Assembly: GCA_015143295.1 (NCBI GenBank)
Contig: CM026571.1
Location: 34,438,505-34,502,504 of the forward strand
Direction: 5' to 3'
Source: Tetracentron sinense
Taxonomy: Eukaryota > Streptophyta > Magnoliopsida > Trochodendrales > Trochodendraceae
DNA length: 64,000 bases
Positions within the stretch are counted from its first letter, which is position 1, and each line of letters begins with the position of its first letter. This document shows positions 1 to 11,359 of this stretch, in pieces. A program made the position numbers and the translations under genes. The notes under the pieces were generated by a model, which was not told the DNA's origin, made no database searches, and saw nothing but the letters and a program-made list of their open reading frames with translations.

Positions 1-1250
1 AATTACCTTGGTTTGCGGATATTGCGAATTATCTTGTTACAGGTAACCTTTCTATTCATTGGAAACAACAAGATAAAAAGAAATTTTTGACCGAGGTACG
101 TAGATTTTTCTGGGATGATCCTTATCTATTTAAATATTGTTCTGATCAAATTATTAGGAGATGTGTGCCTGATTCTGAACACCTGAATGTCATCTCCTTT
201 TGTCACTCTGAAGCATGAGGTGGTCATTTTTCAGCCAAAAAGACTACCGCAAAAATTCTGCAATGCGGTTTTTATTGGCCCACTCTTTTTATGGACACTC
301 ATGAGTTTTGTAAAGCATGCGAGCGTTGCCAAAAATTAGGAGGAATCTCCCGTCAGAATATGATGCCTCTCAACCCAGTTTTGATTATTGAAGTCTTTGA
401 CTGTTGGGGCATCGATTTCATTGGACCATTCCCTCCTTCTTTTGGGTATCTTTATATCTTAGTAGCCGTTGATTATGTGTCAAAATGGGTCGAGGCTGTT
501 CCAAGAAAAACCAATGACCACAAAACGGTATTCCGATTTTTAAAAGAAAATTTTTTATCAAGGTTTGGAACACCTCGAGCTATTATCAGTGATGGGGGTA
601 CGCACTTCTGTAATCGGCCTTTTGAGGCCTTGATGAAAAAATATGGGATAACACAAAGTTTCTTCCCCTTATCACCCACAAACAAGTGGAAAAGTGGAGA
701 TATCCAATCGGGAGATTAAACATATTTTACAAAAAACGGTAAATCCAGATCGTAAGGATTGGTCATTACGACTAACCGATGCGCTATGGGCTTACCGTAC
801 AGCTTTCAAAACCCCGATTGGAATGTCTCCATATCGAATTGTCTTTGGAAGAGCTTGTCACTTTCCTGTTGAATTGGAACACAAGGCTTACTGGGCGATA
901 AAGACACTCAATTTTGATTTGGAGAAAGCAGGCTCGCTTCGCAAACTCTAACTGGATGAGTTGGACGAAATTCGAAATGATGCTTACGCGAGTGCCAAAA
1001 TTGACAAGGAAAGAATGAAGGTTTTTCATGGTAAGCATATTCTTCAAAAATCTTTTGAGCCTTCTCAAAAAGTTCTTTTGTATAATTCTCGTTTGCATCT
1101 ATTTCCTGGTAAGCTTCGATCTCGTTGGACCGGCCCTTTCATGGTGAAAACTGTTTACCCTTATGGAACTGTGGAGATTGAGAATCCTGAAAACGGTAAT
1201 GTTTTTAAAGTCAATGGTTAACGATTGAAACTGGTTTTGGAGAATTTCAC
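1..1250 (+). pseudogene. Athila-like pol 3' end: integrase (fossil)
   Basis: Translation gives an integrase zinc-finger region (around CKACERCQ) followed by the catalytic core with WGIDFIGPFPPS, VSKWVEAVPRK and RFGTPRAIISDGGTHFCN, wording typical of Athila/Tat integrases, then a C-terminal part ending near [15 protein letters not shown]. Integrase inserts the cDNA copy into host DNA. The first ~240 bases hold the linker between RNase H and integrase. The reading frame is broken. There is no chromodomain, which fits Athila rather than Tekay. Confidence 0.85.
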
Positions 1251-2784
1251 CCCAGATGTTGAGTCCACAACTCTGGAAGATCCCGTTTATCCTGATTGAT
1301 CATTTCTCTCACTTGAGGAGAACTTCTGTGTATACTATGCATTTTTGTTTTTTTACTTGCTTTGATTGATTAGTTCATATCCCTATGATGTTTCATATCC
1401 TCTATCTCTTTTTGATCTCTCAATGTTATATTTCATATAAATCTTTATTTGAAACATTGAGGACAATGTTCAATTTAGGTTGGGGGGTGTAGATCCGTGC
1501 TTTATTGTTGGGATAATCTCTGCTAATAGTAGACCATCACATTCCTCCTTTACAAATAAAAAAAAAATTATGTTTTTGTCCTGGCTACTGTCTATTTCTT
1601 TCTTGCCTTTTATCTATTGAGCTATTGAATTTTGGATTATAAAGGCACATGGTGAAAATCTTTAAGAAGCTCAATTCCAGCTATTTAAAATGAAAAGTCT
1701 TTGTTACTAATTCTCAGTTAGTGAAAATTATAAATTGCTGAATTTTTGAACTTTCACTACACATCTGACTCAATATCTGGAGCTAGGTTGAATTTGGTAG
1801 TTGTTGGACTTGATAATTGTCTGGAATGTAGGGAGAAACCAAGTCTAATGAACTATGACTATCTTGTTCACTTGGTTTGCTGGTAAGAAGAAAAACAGAA
1901 CTGGGTTATGATGAAGTCATGGAAAGAAACCAGTGAATTAGACCAGGTACTTTGAAAAGGGCTACCTCTTGTCAGGTCTTTGAAAAAAAAAAAAAAAAAA
2001 AAAAGAAAGAAAGAAAGAAAAAGGATATGGACATTTGAAAATGTGCTCTCAATGTCGAAATATCAGTTTGTTTTGCTATGACCTTGTTAAAACAAGTTGG
2101 GTGAAAGCCGTCATTGTAAAAATGTGAATAAACTGGAATATCACAGATAAAGCCCATGAGGTATTAAGGTGAATATCCATAACTTTCGTGATCCTGGACA
2201 GATTAGCTTAGTTTTGAATCGGATCCTTAGGCCAACCCGACCATTCTGTTGTGATTAAAAAAAGTTGACCCTGCTTAAAGAAACCGATACTTTGGATATT
2301 TGTCAGACTGCACATGCACTCAAAAGTTTTTAAATGGTGACTTAGTGATTTGGAATTTATTTAGAATTCTGGAATATATGATTGAAATATAATGAAAACC
2401 AGTGCCCTAATAATTCTAAATTTGATGCCTTGATTAGAATGTGCAACATGAAGAAGTTTATTATGAGTCATTTTTGTTCTTCCTCAATTGTTTTGAAAAG
2501 ATAAATCTGTTTTAAAAAGGAGGATTGTCAGTCATGCTTTATAGTTATTATCCTGATTAATTGATTGACTATATTCTGCCTCTCCAATCTAAGTTGAAAT
2601 CATTGTCACCACAGGGTGATGCTACTGAGAGATGAATTGAGAATCTTTCAAAAAAAAAAATCTTAGTTATTTTGCGCGATGAAAGTTTGTTGTTTGTCTC
2701 ATGGAATTGAAATGATGATACTTTGATATTGCTTCTTCACATTCTTTTTGCTCGAGGACTAGCAAAATGCTGGTTGGGGGGTGT
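1251..2784 (+). other. Athila 3' non-coding region with two hairpin-PPT modules
   Basis: No credible gene. It holds a stem-loop at 1453-1470 (arms AACATTG and CAATGTT, loop AGGA) followed by a G-rich tract near 1480, a poly-A/GAAA run near 1982-2022, and a second stem-loop at 2748-2765 (arms TTGCT and AGCAA) directly before the polypurine tract (2771-2784) that primes plus-strand synthesis at the LTR. Confidence 0.65.
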
Positions 2785-4488
2785 TGATAAGTGCTTAATT
2801 TTGCTTAATTATCCCCATTTAAATAAGCATTATCATACTTCTTTGGTTTATATCTTCATTTTTACACGTAAAGTGGTGTATTCTCTTCTCATTATTGCGT
2901 TGTCCTCTTTCTCTTAATTTTCATGATACATTTGCATGTATTCATACATGTCTTGGAAGGCCGCATGCAAAATATTTTTCAGAGTGACTTATTACGTGTA
3001 TTTATTTTTTGTAGGAATCCTAACCCCAGACTACTCTCGGGATTCAAGAAGTCCAAAGTTTCAAATAGCCCATGTTCAACTCAAAGATCTAAAGGAGCTG
3101 GAGCCCAAAGAGCAAAGCCCAAGCCAAAAGTCAAAGAAGCCAAGTCTCAAGTCAAAGAGTCAAAGCCCAAGAGCAAAGCCCAAGACCAAGTATAGAAAGA
3201 TTCTACAACATGGCTGGAGAATCTTAGGAAGATATGGATTAATATGATTTTGGCATAAAAATGGTGGAACTCTCTTGAATTAGAAAGAAGAAGTGTGCTA
3301 TATTGATGTTTCTATTTCAGAAAAAAGGAGAAAGCCTATTTTGGTCACAAGAACTCTTTATTTTGGGTGGATTTTGGAATTCAAGCAAGGAGCTTAATGG
3401 AGGTTAACTAAATCTACAAGAAAAGTAAGAAATTTCGTGGATGGCTAGAGGAGTGCTATTATTTAGCAACCAATCCCAAACAAAGAATGAGGATTTCCCG
3501 GATTCCCGCCTAATCTAGACAGTACTTACTAATTTGGACATAATTTTTGACTCAAAATCAGATTAAGGCTAGGTTTGATGTTTTGGAAAGAAGACTTGAA
3601 GGGGAACAAAATTGTATTTCACGAAGACCTCCTAATTCGGACGTTTAAGAGGTCAAAACATGTCGTCAAGTGGAGAGAAGTGCAATTTTGGTTAGAATTT
3701 TGGAATTAGAAATTTCTCTTTTGCTTTTTTTTTCCCTTCTCTTCTTCCCTTTAGTCTATATAAACCTAAAAGGAGAGACTTTTGGGGGTTCTCTGATCTT
3801 TTCTCATTCTCTTTTCTCTCTTCTTCTTTTAGCTTTTTTTTGAGTTATTTTGTTGTAGTGTTTGGAACACCATTAAGGAGGATGACAACTCCAATCATGG
3901 TGGGCTAAACACCATTCTAAGGTTAGGGATTTGAAACCTTTTTCCGATTTATGTGGATGGTTTGATCATTAATTTTAATTGAATAGTTCTTATTTTGGTT
4001 AATTGTTCTTCTCTATATGCTCTTTGATTTCATATGATCTATTGATATATGGAATGCTTGGATCCCCTGTGAGTTAGATACAGAGTACTCTTCAAATTTC
4101 TCTAATTATTCAATTGAATTTAATGGTCAGTGGTTTTATCGTATAATTTTCCATCTAGATTAAATCTTTATTTAATTCTAGATGTGTTTTCATCCAATTC
4201 TAAGCATAAGGAGGGATAGGTGGATTTTCCTGAAGCCTCAAACCTCTTTTTCATTGCTTTACAATTATCAGTGATTTTTGCTCCATTCTCATTGAGTGGA
4301 AAACCAATTTTAAATCTCTCTTCTCTCTAGATTTCGTTTCCTTAATTCTTGTTGCTCAATAGTCAATCCCTGTGGATTCAACCCTGTGCTCACCAGATAC
4401 ATCAACTGTGTCACTTGTGCACTTGCAAGTATATTATTTTTGCTCTAAATTTTATGTCCATTAATTTGGATTAAATTAAGTTGTAACA
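2785..4488 (+). repeat. 3' LTR of Athila-like element
   Basis: Begins TGATAAGTGCTTAATTTTGC right after the polypurine tract. A TATA-like TCTATATAAA lies near 3755, followed by a pyrimidine-rich leader. The end is placed at ...GTAACA because SIRE gag antisense starts next; an end about 28 bases earlier cannot be excluded without the other LTR. Confidence 0.75.
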
Positions 4489-4693
4489 GTCTTTGTTTGA
4501 TGGATCCAACCTTGTTCAATAGAGATCCATAATCTCTCATCTAATGATTTTAGAAACGCTCTCATTCGAGCTTTCCAATAGGCATAATTATTCCCATCAA
4601 ATAATGGGGGACAAGAAATGGATCCTCCCTCTCTTTGGAGATTCATATTCACTGAATATAAGAACGAGATCGCACTAATAAATTAGTGAACCC

Positions 4694-4705
4694 GCTCTGA
4701 TACCA
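4694..4705 (-). promoter_or_regulatory. Primer binding site (tRNA-iMet type)
   Basis: TGGTATCAGAGC on the minus strand, complementary to the 3' end of initiator tRNA-Met, two bases inside the LTR end; the standard copia arrangement. Confidence 0.85.
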
Positions 4706-4707
4706 AT

Positions 4708-6006
4708 TGAAAAAATCCAGTGAACCTGAAAAATAATATTTGAGTTGAGAACTCACAAATTCAAGGGGGTAGCTAGGTCTTCCTACAAAGTCTATTTACC
4801 ATTTTTAAGATTTAACAATTAAGTTATTAACTAAGGGAGGAAGAACAATAAAGTATGGATTAAGGGAAGACAAGCAAACCACAGCACAAGGATTTTTGTG
4901 TGGAAACCCTTCCGGGAAAAACCACGGGACCTAGTCCAACAAAGAGATCACTAAGACAAAGTAAAGATACTTACATACTCGAACCTCACCCAAAGACTCT
5001 TCGATCCACGGCTAGTCCTACCCGCCTCAATAAGTAATCACGTCTCACAAGACCCGTGAACAACCTCAGCAGCCTCTACTTTTCTTGGGTCTCGACAACC
5101 ACGATCTCCAAAGATCGATCTCCGTCCACGATGGCTTCGGATTCCACCGACCAAATATCCACGATCCTTCTAGGATCGATCTCCTTCGCAAAGGCTCTGG
5201 AACACACTAGCCAAAGTGTTCTTCACAGAATGGGTCGATGGTTTTTAATCACATAATCCCTATGAGTATCACAATCAAAGGAATAATCAAGCAAGCAAGG
5301 ATGGAAGAATAGCTTGCAATCTCTAGGGTGAAAGTGGATCGGAGAATGGGTTTGAGCAACCTCAATAATCTTTTAGAAACACTCTAAACTCTCACAAACT
5401 TCCTTGGTTTGAATGGGGAATCAATACCCAACTTATATAGACCCAAAAAAAAGATTAGAAAGAAGACTATTGCTGAAAACACGAAGCCTGGTCGACCGGC
5501 CATTATAGGCGGTCGACCGACTGACAAATATTTGGGAAAAATTTATGTACAATAGCTGTTTTACGATAGTCGGTCGACCGCCCATAAATCCGGTCGACCG
5601 AGATTTAAAAATCCAGTTTTTGCTTTTGCTTTCTTCATCAAAGTTGTAGATCGTTTCGATGCGGTCGATTTGATATATTATGGAGAAAATCGGAGCTACG
5701 GTCAATGAGATATGCCTCTTACAAGGAACCTTGATTTTTAAGATCCTCTAACACTCTTAAAGCTACATATCTAGTCACCTAAGGTTCATATGATTATTCT
5801 AAATCAATTTTCACCTAAGGTAACATGGTATCTAGGTCACTTACCATCCTATGAGTGAAACGAAGGCCATGATCGGAATGTCTTCAACTGATCTTCTTCG
5901 GTCTTCATCTTCACTTGTCTTAAACGCTTGTAGGCAATGACACAAGACACACTAGACTCACTGTTTTGACAACAGAATAAGCCAATACTAAAACATGGAC
6001 TTTACA
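4708..6006 (-). repeat. 5' LTR of minus-strand SIRE-type copy
   Basis: On the minus strand it starts TGTAAAGTCCATG (right end 6006) and ends ...TTTTTTCA next to the primer site. A TATA-like CTATATAAGT lies at about 5432-5441, and four GGTCGACCG-type palindromes lie upstream of it at 5490-5605. The 3' portion is homologous to the fragment at 49334-49466. Confidence 0.8.
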
Positions 6007-7663
6007 GAAATTGAGACTAATCCAAGCAAATTATCCAGGTAGGTCATTCAAGCTAGGGAAAGTCCAGGCTTAACCTTAGCACCGTAGTGACACATCAGAC
6101 AAAGGGCAGATATCAGATAGTGGCTTAGGGTCACACTGAATTCACTCCTCATACTTATTATTCATTTTTCTTGCTTGACCACTTCAATCTTAGTTTTGGA
6201 TGAAATGGTCATGTGGCCATCTTCTTTTACTTTCTTGCTTGCTTATGTTGAAGTGATCGTGTGATCACTTCAGTCTTATTTTAAGATGAAATGGTCGTGT
6301 AACCATCTTTATTCATTTTCTTGCTTGCTTGTGTTGAAGTGATTGTGTGATTACTTCGGTTTTCTTTTCTAGTGAAATAGTCATGTAGCTATCTTCATTC
6401 ATTCACGTGCTTTCTTGCATACTTGTGTTCAAGTGGTCTCGTGATCCAAATCATGTCTTCACACATGCTTTCTTACTTATGGTAGCTTTGTGGCTATCCC
6501 CGTCCTTACATACTTTGCTTGTTCATGGGTTGGCCATGTGGTTTTTTCCATTCATACATCTTGCTTGTAAAATGGAGCAAACCACATGGTTGTCTCCATT
6601 CATCATACACTCTGCCTACTCATAGACTTGCTTATGAAGTGATTATGTGATTACTTAAGTTTTCTTTTCCAATGAAGTAGTCATGTGGCTGTCTTCATTC
6701 ATTCATGTGCTTTCTTGCATACTTGTGTTAAAGTGGTCTTGTGATCACAATCATGTATTCATACATACTTGCTTACTTATGGGTAGCCATGTGGCTATCT
6801 CCGTTCTTACATACTTTGCTTGTTCATGGGTTGGCCGTGTAGTTTTCCCCATTCATTCATCTTGCTTGTAAAATGGAGCAACCATGTGGCTGTCTCCATT
6901 CATCATACACTCTACTTATTCATAGACTTGCTCATGGACTAGCCATGTGGCTATCTTTATTTATACATATATCACATTCATTTGCTTGCTTTGTACTCAT
7001 CTTGGTGAAGACGGTTGTGTAACCGACCTTCACTAACTTCGCATTTCATACTCGGTGAAGATGGTTGTGCAACCGACCTTCACTAACTCTGCATATCATC
7101 TTGGTGAAGAAGGTTGTGTAACCGATCTTCACTAACTCTACACCTACTGATTTTTTGGGGCGAGTATACTGATAGTGGTTGTATGATCGACCCTTAGTTG
7201 CGGCCTCTTGTGAAGCTGGTTGTGTAACCAACCTTCACTAACTGCTTACTTTTAGGGGAGTATACTGACTGTGGTTGTGTGATCGACCATTAGTTGTGGT
7301 CTCTTGTGAAGCTAGTTGTGTAACCAACCTTCACTAACTACTTATTTTTTGGGGAGTACACTGACAATGGTTGTGTGATCGACCATTAGTTGCAGTCTCT
7401 TGTGAAGGCAGTTGTGTAACCAACCATCACTCTTTGCATTTGCATCTTTCGCCACACACTACACTGAACTACTTGCTCACTCTTCAAGGAGTAACTGAAA
7501 CGGTTGTCTGATCGACCGTCAGTTGTGGCCTCTTGTGAAGCCAGTCTTGCACACTTAACACACTACACTGCATTACTTGCTCACTCTTCAAGGAGTGACT
7601 GAAACGGTTGTGTGATCAACCTTCAGTTATGACCTCTTGTGAAGCCATTTTTGCACCAATCAT
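6007..7663. repeat. Degenerate tandem array of hairpin units (from about 6190)
   Basis: After about 180 bases with no recognisable content, about 27 units follow at 40-60-base spacing. Each is centred on GTGT or ATGT flanked by short complementary arms, for example GAAGTGATC/GATCACTTC at 6250-6271, TAGCC/GGCTA at 6784-6797 and GGTT/AACC near 7013-7024. Arms differ between units but mostly stay complementary. The array resumes beyond the inserted element (unit near 15285). Its place upstream of a Tat-like LTR fits the tandem-repeat-rich 3' untranslated regions known in Tat/Ogre elements; that link is inference. Confidence 0.7.
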
Positions 7664-9203
7664 TGATCGGTGCTAAATGTTATACATAAAAGCACCTCAA
7701 ACTTAACTTGCTAATCATTTAGAGTAATTATTTATATTATTTTATGCTACTTGGTTGTTTATTCTTATTTCAGGTTCATACGAGGAAAAGAAGATAAAAT
7801 GGAAGATTTACAAGCTTCAAAGACTCCAAAAATCTCAGAAAAAAGAAGAGTAAAAGAAAGAAGAAGAAAAGAGAGCGAAATCGCAGAAATCTACCCTGAT
7901 AAATCGATTGGCCAAAATCGCACTTCTATCAATAGAGGGGTATTTTGGTAATTTTTATTGATCCAAAATTTATGAAACTTTTTGGGTAGATTTTAGATGA
8001 CCTAAAGGAGCTATATTTAAAATTTCGGGTCAATCCGATTAAAATTGAGCTCTCTAGAATTATTTGAAGTTCAGTGGCAAAACTGTAAATAGGGTTAAAT
8101 AATATTCCGTGAATAGTGTTTTGTGAATAGTGTTTTAGTTCTTCTAAACACTTTCCAACTCTATTATTGTCTTCCTAAATGATGGTTTAATCCTCATTCA
8201 ACCCTAAGAGAGTTTAGAGAGAGAAAAAGAAGAGTTGTACCTCAATTAGAACTCCTTATTCTAGAAGGACTCTATCTTTCTATCCGTCTCTATAAAAAGG
8301 AGAATTCTTAGCCATTATCAGGAGAGAGAGAGAAATTTGTAGAGATTTTGGATCTGAAGAAGAGAAGCTCTGGAGATCAAGGAAGTCATGAAGAGAAGTG
8401 CTGCAGCTTTGTCTATGAAGATGTTGCATACCTCCCTCGCGATGAACTAATTTCCACTCTAGGGTTTCGATGAAACCCTACCCAAGTAACTGTGTCCTTT
8501 ATTTTGTTTTTATTTTAATTCTCTGCATTGTAAGACATTGATTGCATAATGAGAGGGTTGTTTTCAAACAACCGGATTTATTTGAATTATATTTAATTTC
8601 AATGGAATTCTCAACCTTGTCTTAGGTATAATGAAATTGGGATTAAAATCACTTGTGTTAATTTTCGTTAGAATTTAAACATAGGTTTTATGCAATGGTT
8701 TTAAAATATCGAGAGATTAAATCTGAAGATATTTTATGCTAAGGGAAGACGAGTGATTACACAACCGTAGATTAGTGTGTATCATTCGTGCTAACCGAAG
8801 ATACGATATTCTAAGGATATAATCCCTTGAACTTTTCTTGAGCAGTTGAGAGGGGACGTGCTGTCACTCTAACTGGAATGTTTATAATTTAAGAGGTTAT
8901 AATAAATTTAAAATAGGGATTAGTTATTAGGTTAGAGGTGGATTTGAAAACCCTAGATTTTCTCTCCAAAAGGATTTAAAAACCCAATTGTTTTTAGTCT
9001 AATTTAGAAATTTCATTTAAATTAGTTTAATTCATTGTTTTAGTTTAATCAAATCAAAATTCAATTACCTCAATTATTAGTTTAAAATTAATCTGAATAA
9101 AAGCAACGAAACCAGCGCAGTCCTCAGAGGAACGATACCCTTACTAGTACTATTCTACGGAATTATTACTAAGAATGAATAATTTAAGATTGACTGACGA
9201 TCA
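7664..9203 (+). repeat. 5' LTR of gag-only Athila-type element
   Basis: TGATCGGTGCTAAATG...GACGATCA. A TATA-like TCTATAAAAAG lies near 8290, followed by GA-rich leader sequence. A 66-codon ORF inside it (7751-7951) recurs in the 3' LTR but shows no recognisable domain. Followed by TTTTTGGCGC, the start of a tRNA-Asp-type primer site seen in Athila elements. Confidence 0.9.
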
Positions 9204-9218
9204 ATTTTTGGCGCATCA

Positions 9219-11359
9219 CAAGCTTTGCTCCTGTTGATGGTGAGCTATTTCATGAAACTTGGGAGAGATTCAAAGATCTTCTCCGTAAGTGTCCCCACCA
9301 CCAAATTCCAAAGTGGCAGTTAGTCCAATCTTTCTATGATGGATTGCCTGCACTCAACCGTCAATTGGTTGATGTTTCTTGTGGAGGAACATTTATGATG
9401 AAAAATGAGAATCAGGCATGGGAGCTTTTTGAAAATCTTAGTGAAAACTCTCTCCACCATGCTTCAAATAGTCGTTCTGAGAGACATTCATCTTCATCAA
9501 ATCCTAAGAGAGGCATCTATGAAGTTGGCAATTCAATAGATGTTTCATCTAAAGTAGATGAATTGTCTCAAAAATTAGACCAACTCATGGCTACAGGGTC
9601 ATCTTCCTACACACCCCCTCAACCAAATCTTAATCAGAGGGAGGTGTGTCTTATCTGTTCTAGCCCTGCACATTATGTGCATGAGTGTCCATCTGCTGCT
9701 CAATTTCGGGACTTTGTCCAAGAGCATGCCAATGCTGCCTATATCCATCCGGGTAATGATCCATATTCAAATACTTATAACCCAGGATGGAGGAACCATC
9801 CTAATTTTTCATGGCAGCCACAAACTCAAGGGAATAATTTTCCCCCACCTCAAAGGCCATTCAGTAGGCCCTTTCAAAATCAGCCCAACTACCATCCTCC
9901 CCAACAACAGGAATTCCAACACCCTCATCCTACTCAAAGGAATCCATCTTACGAGGAGAAAGTGTTGCAAGCTCTCAAAGGCTTAGAAGCTAATACTCAA
10001 CTTCTAAATTCTCATTCTCAATCTATTCAAAGGATTGAGTTTCAATTGGGTTAATTAGCTAGTGTTGTTTACAAGAGAGAAGAAGGGAAACTCTCAAGCC
10101 AACCGGTGAGCAACCCTAAAGGTGCAAATATGATTGATAATGCTCAAAACAATGAAATTAATCGTGAGCATGTTCTTGCCATTACCACCCTAAGGAGTGG
10201 GAAGGTAGTTGAAAATGAGGTTAGGGAGAAGAAAAGTGAGAAAAAAGAGTCCAATGTAGGCCCAACAAATCTCCAAGGAGAAAGGATGAGTATCTCTGAA
10301 AAGGACAAGGGTTCTTCCCCATCTTTATCTAATCTATCTCCCCCAGATTCCTATATGCCCAAAGCTCCTTACCCTCAGTGCTTAAAAGATTCTTCTCCTT
10401 TTGGAAAAAAGGAAACTAAAATTGATGAGATGATGGAGGTTTTTAAACAAGTTAAAATCAACATTCCGCTCATAGATGCCATAAAGCAAATCCCAGCGTA
10501 TGCCAAATTTCTAAAGGACATGTGCACTCAAAAACGAAAATCAAGAACTCATGTGTCCAAGAAAATCCTTCTGACCGAGCAAGTGAGCTCCATTATCCAA
10601 CACAACACTCCTCCAAAATTTAAGGACCCCGGTGCTCCTACTATTTCGTGTATCATTGGAGATCACTCCATTGACCGGGCACTCCTTGATTTAGGAGCTA
10701 GTGTTAATATTTTACCTTTCTCGGTGTATGAGAAACTTGGCTTAGGAGAGCTTCGCCCCACATCCGTTGTATTACAATTAGCGGATAGATCCATAAAAAA
10801 ACCTCGTGGGATAGTTGAAGATGTTTTGATTAAAGTTGATAAATTTTTCTTTCCTGTTGACTTTCTTGTCCTTGACATGGAACCTGTGTGCAATTCAAAA
10901 AACCAAATTCCAATCATCCTTGGTCGTCCCTTCCTGGCTACTGCCAATGCATGTATAAATTGTAGGACTGGGGTGATGAAAGTGTCATTTGGTAAGATGA
11001 AAGTTCGGTTGAATGTCTTCACTACTCCCGAACAACAATCGAAATGGGAAGATTGCTTCCTAGTTGATAAACTTGATAAGATATTTGAGGATGTCCCTCC
11101 TTATGTTTTAATTGATAATCCTTTAGAGGCATCATTCACTCATCTTAAACTCCCGGATCGCATCATAGAAAAATCCATAGGGTATGGTTATTCTTTGCTT
11201 AATTTCACTCATCTAAAAGGTTTTCCCTTGGAAAAACATAAAATGAGAGTCAAGCATAAAATTGCAAACTTGCAAAGGCGTAGAAAATCTCTATTTTCTG
11301 ACTCGGATGGGCGTGTGCTCAAGGCTAAGGCCCAATATTCCGTCTACTTAGACGGTTGA
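9219..11359 (+). pseudogene. gag and aspartic protease of Athila-type element (fossil)
   Basis: The gag part opens with the HETWERFKDLLRKCPHH region, lacking the usual N-terminus, and has one CCHC knuckle (CLICSSPAHYVHEC) followed by a Pro/Gln-rich stretch. The protease part shows LLDLGASVNILPFSVYEKLG, where the usual active-site triplet is altered, and the family motif IILGRPFLATANACI. Gag packages RNA and the protease matures it; without pol such an element would need enzymes from a relative. The frame is broken. Confidence 0.8.

Larger units (their letters stand above)
1..4488 (+). mobile_element. Athila-like Ty3/gypsy retrotransposon, 3' part
   Basis: Seen: the end of a gypsy integrase, a long non-coding stretch, a G-rich polypurine tract and one LTR, in the order expected for the 3' half of an Athila/Tat-type element. 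The 5' half lies outside the window. The right border is set by the neighbour: directly after 4488 the sequence reads as the antisense of a SIRE-type gag, so this element sits inside that older one. The coding part is broken, with a few disruptions. Age cannot be estimated because only one LTR is present. Confidence 0.85.
4489..6006 (-). mobile_element. SIRE-type Ty1/copia fragment (5' LTR, PBS, gag start)
   Basis: On the minus strand this reads LTR, primer site, leader and the first codons of a SIRE gag (PPLFDGNNYAYWKARMRAF region, near-identical in wording to the plus-strand SIRE copy at 54.2 kb). It is interrupted at 4488 by the Athila element; the rest would lie to the left, outside the window. 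Broken. Confidence 0.85.

Noticed and set aside
4694-4705. tRNA gene signals at primer sites (also 30876, 37551, 54094)
   Set aside because: Only the 12-base complement of the tRNA-iMet 3' end is present, not a tRNA gene.
7751-7951. 66-codon ORF repeated in both LTRs (also 13785-13985) as a second LTR micro-ORF
   Set aside because: The copies come from one recent element, so identity is expected; Lys/Arg/Glu-rich AG-rich sequence and no diverged copy to test.
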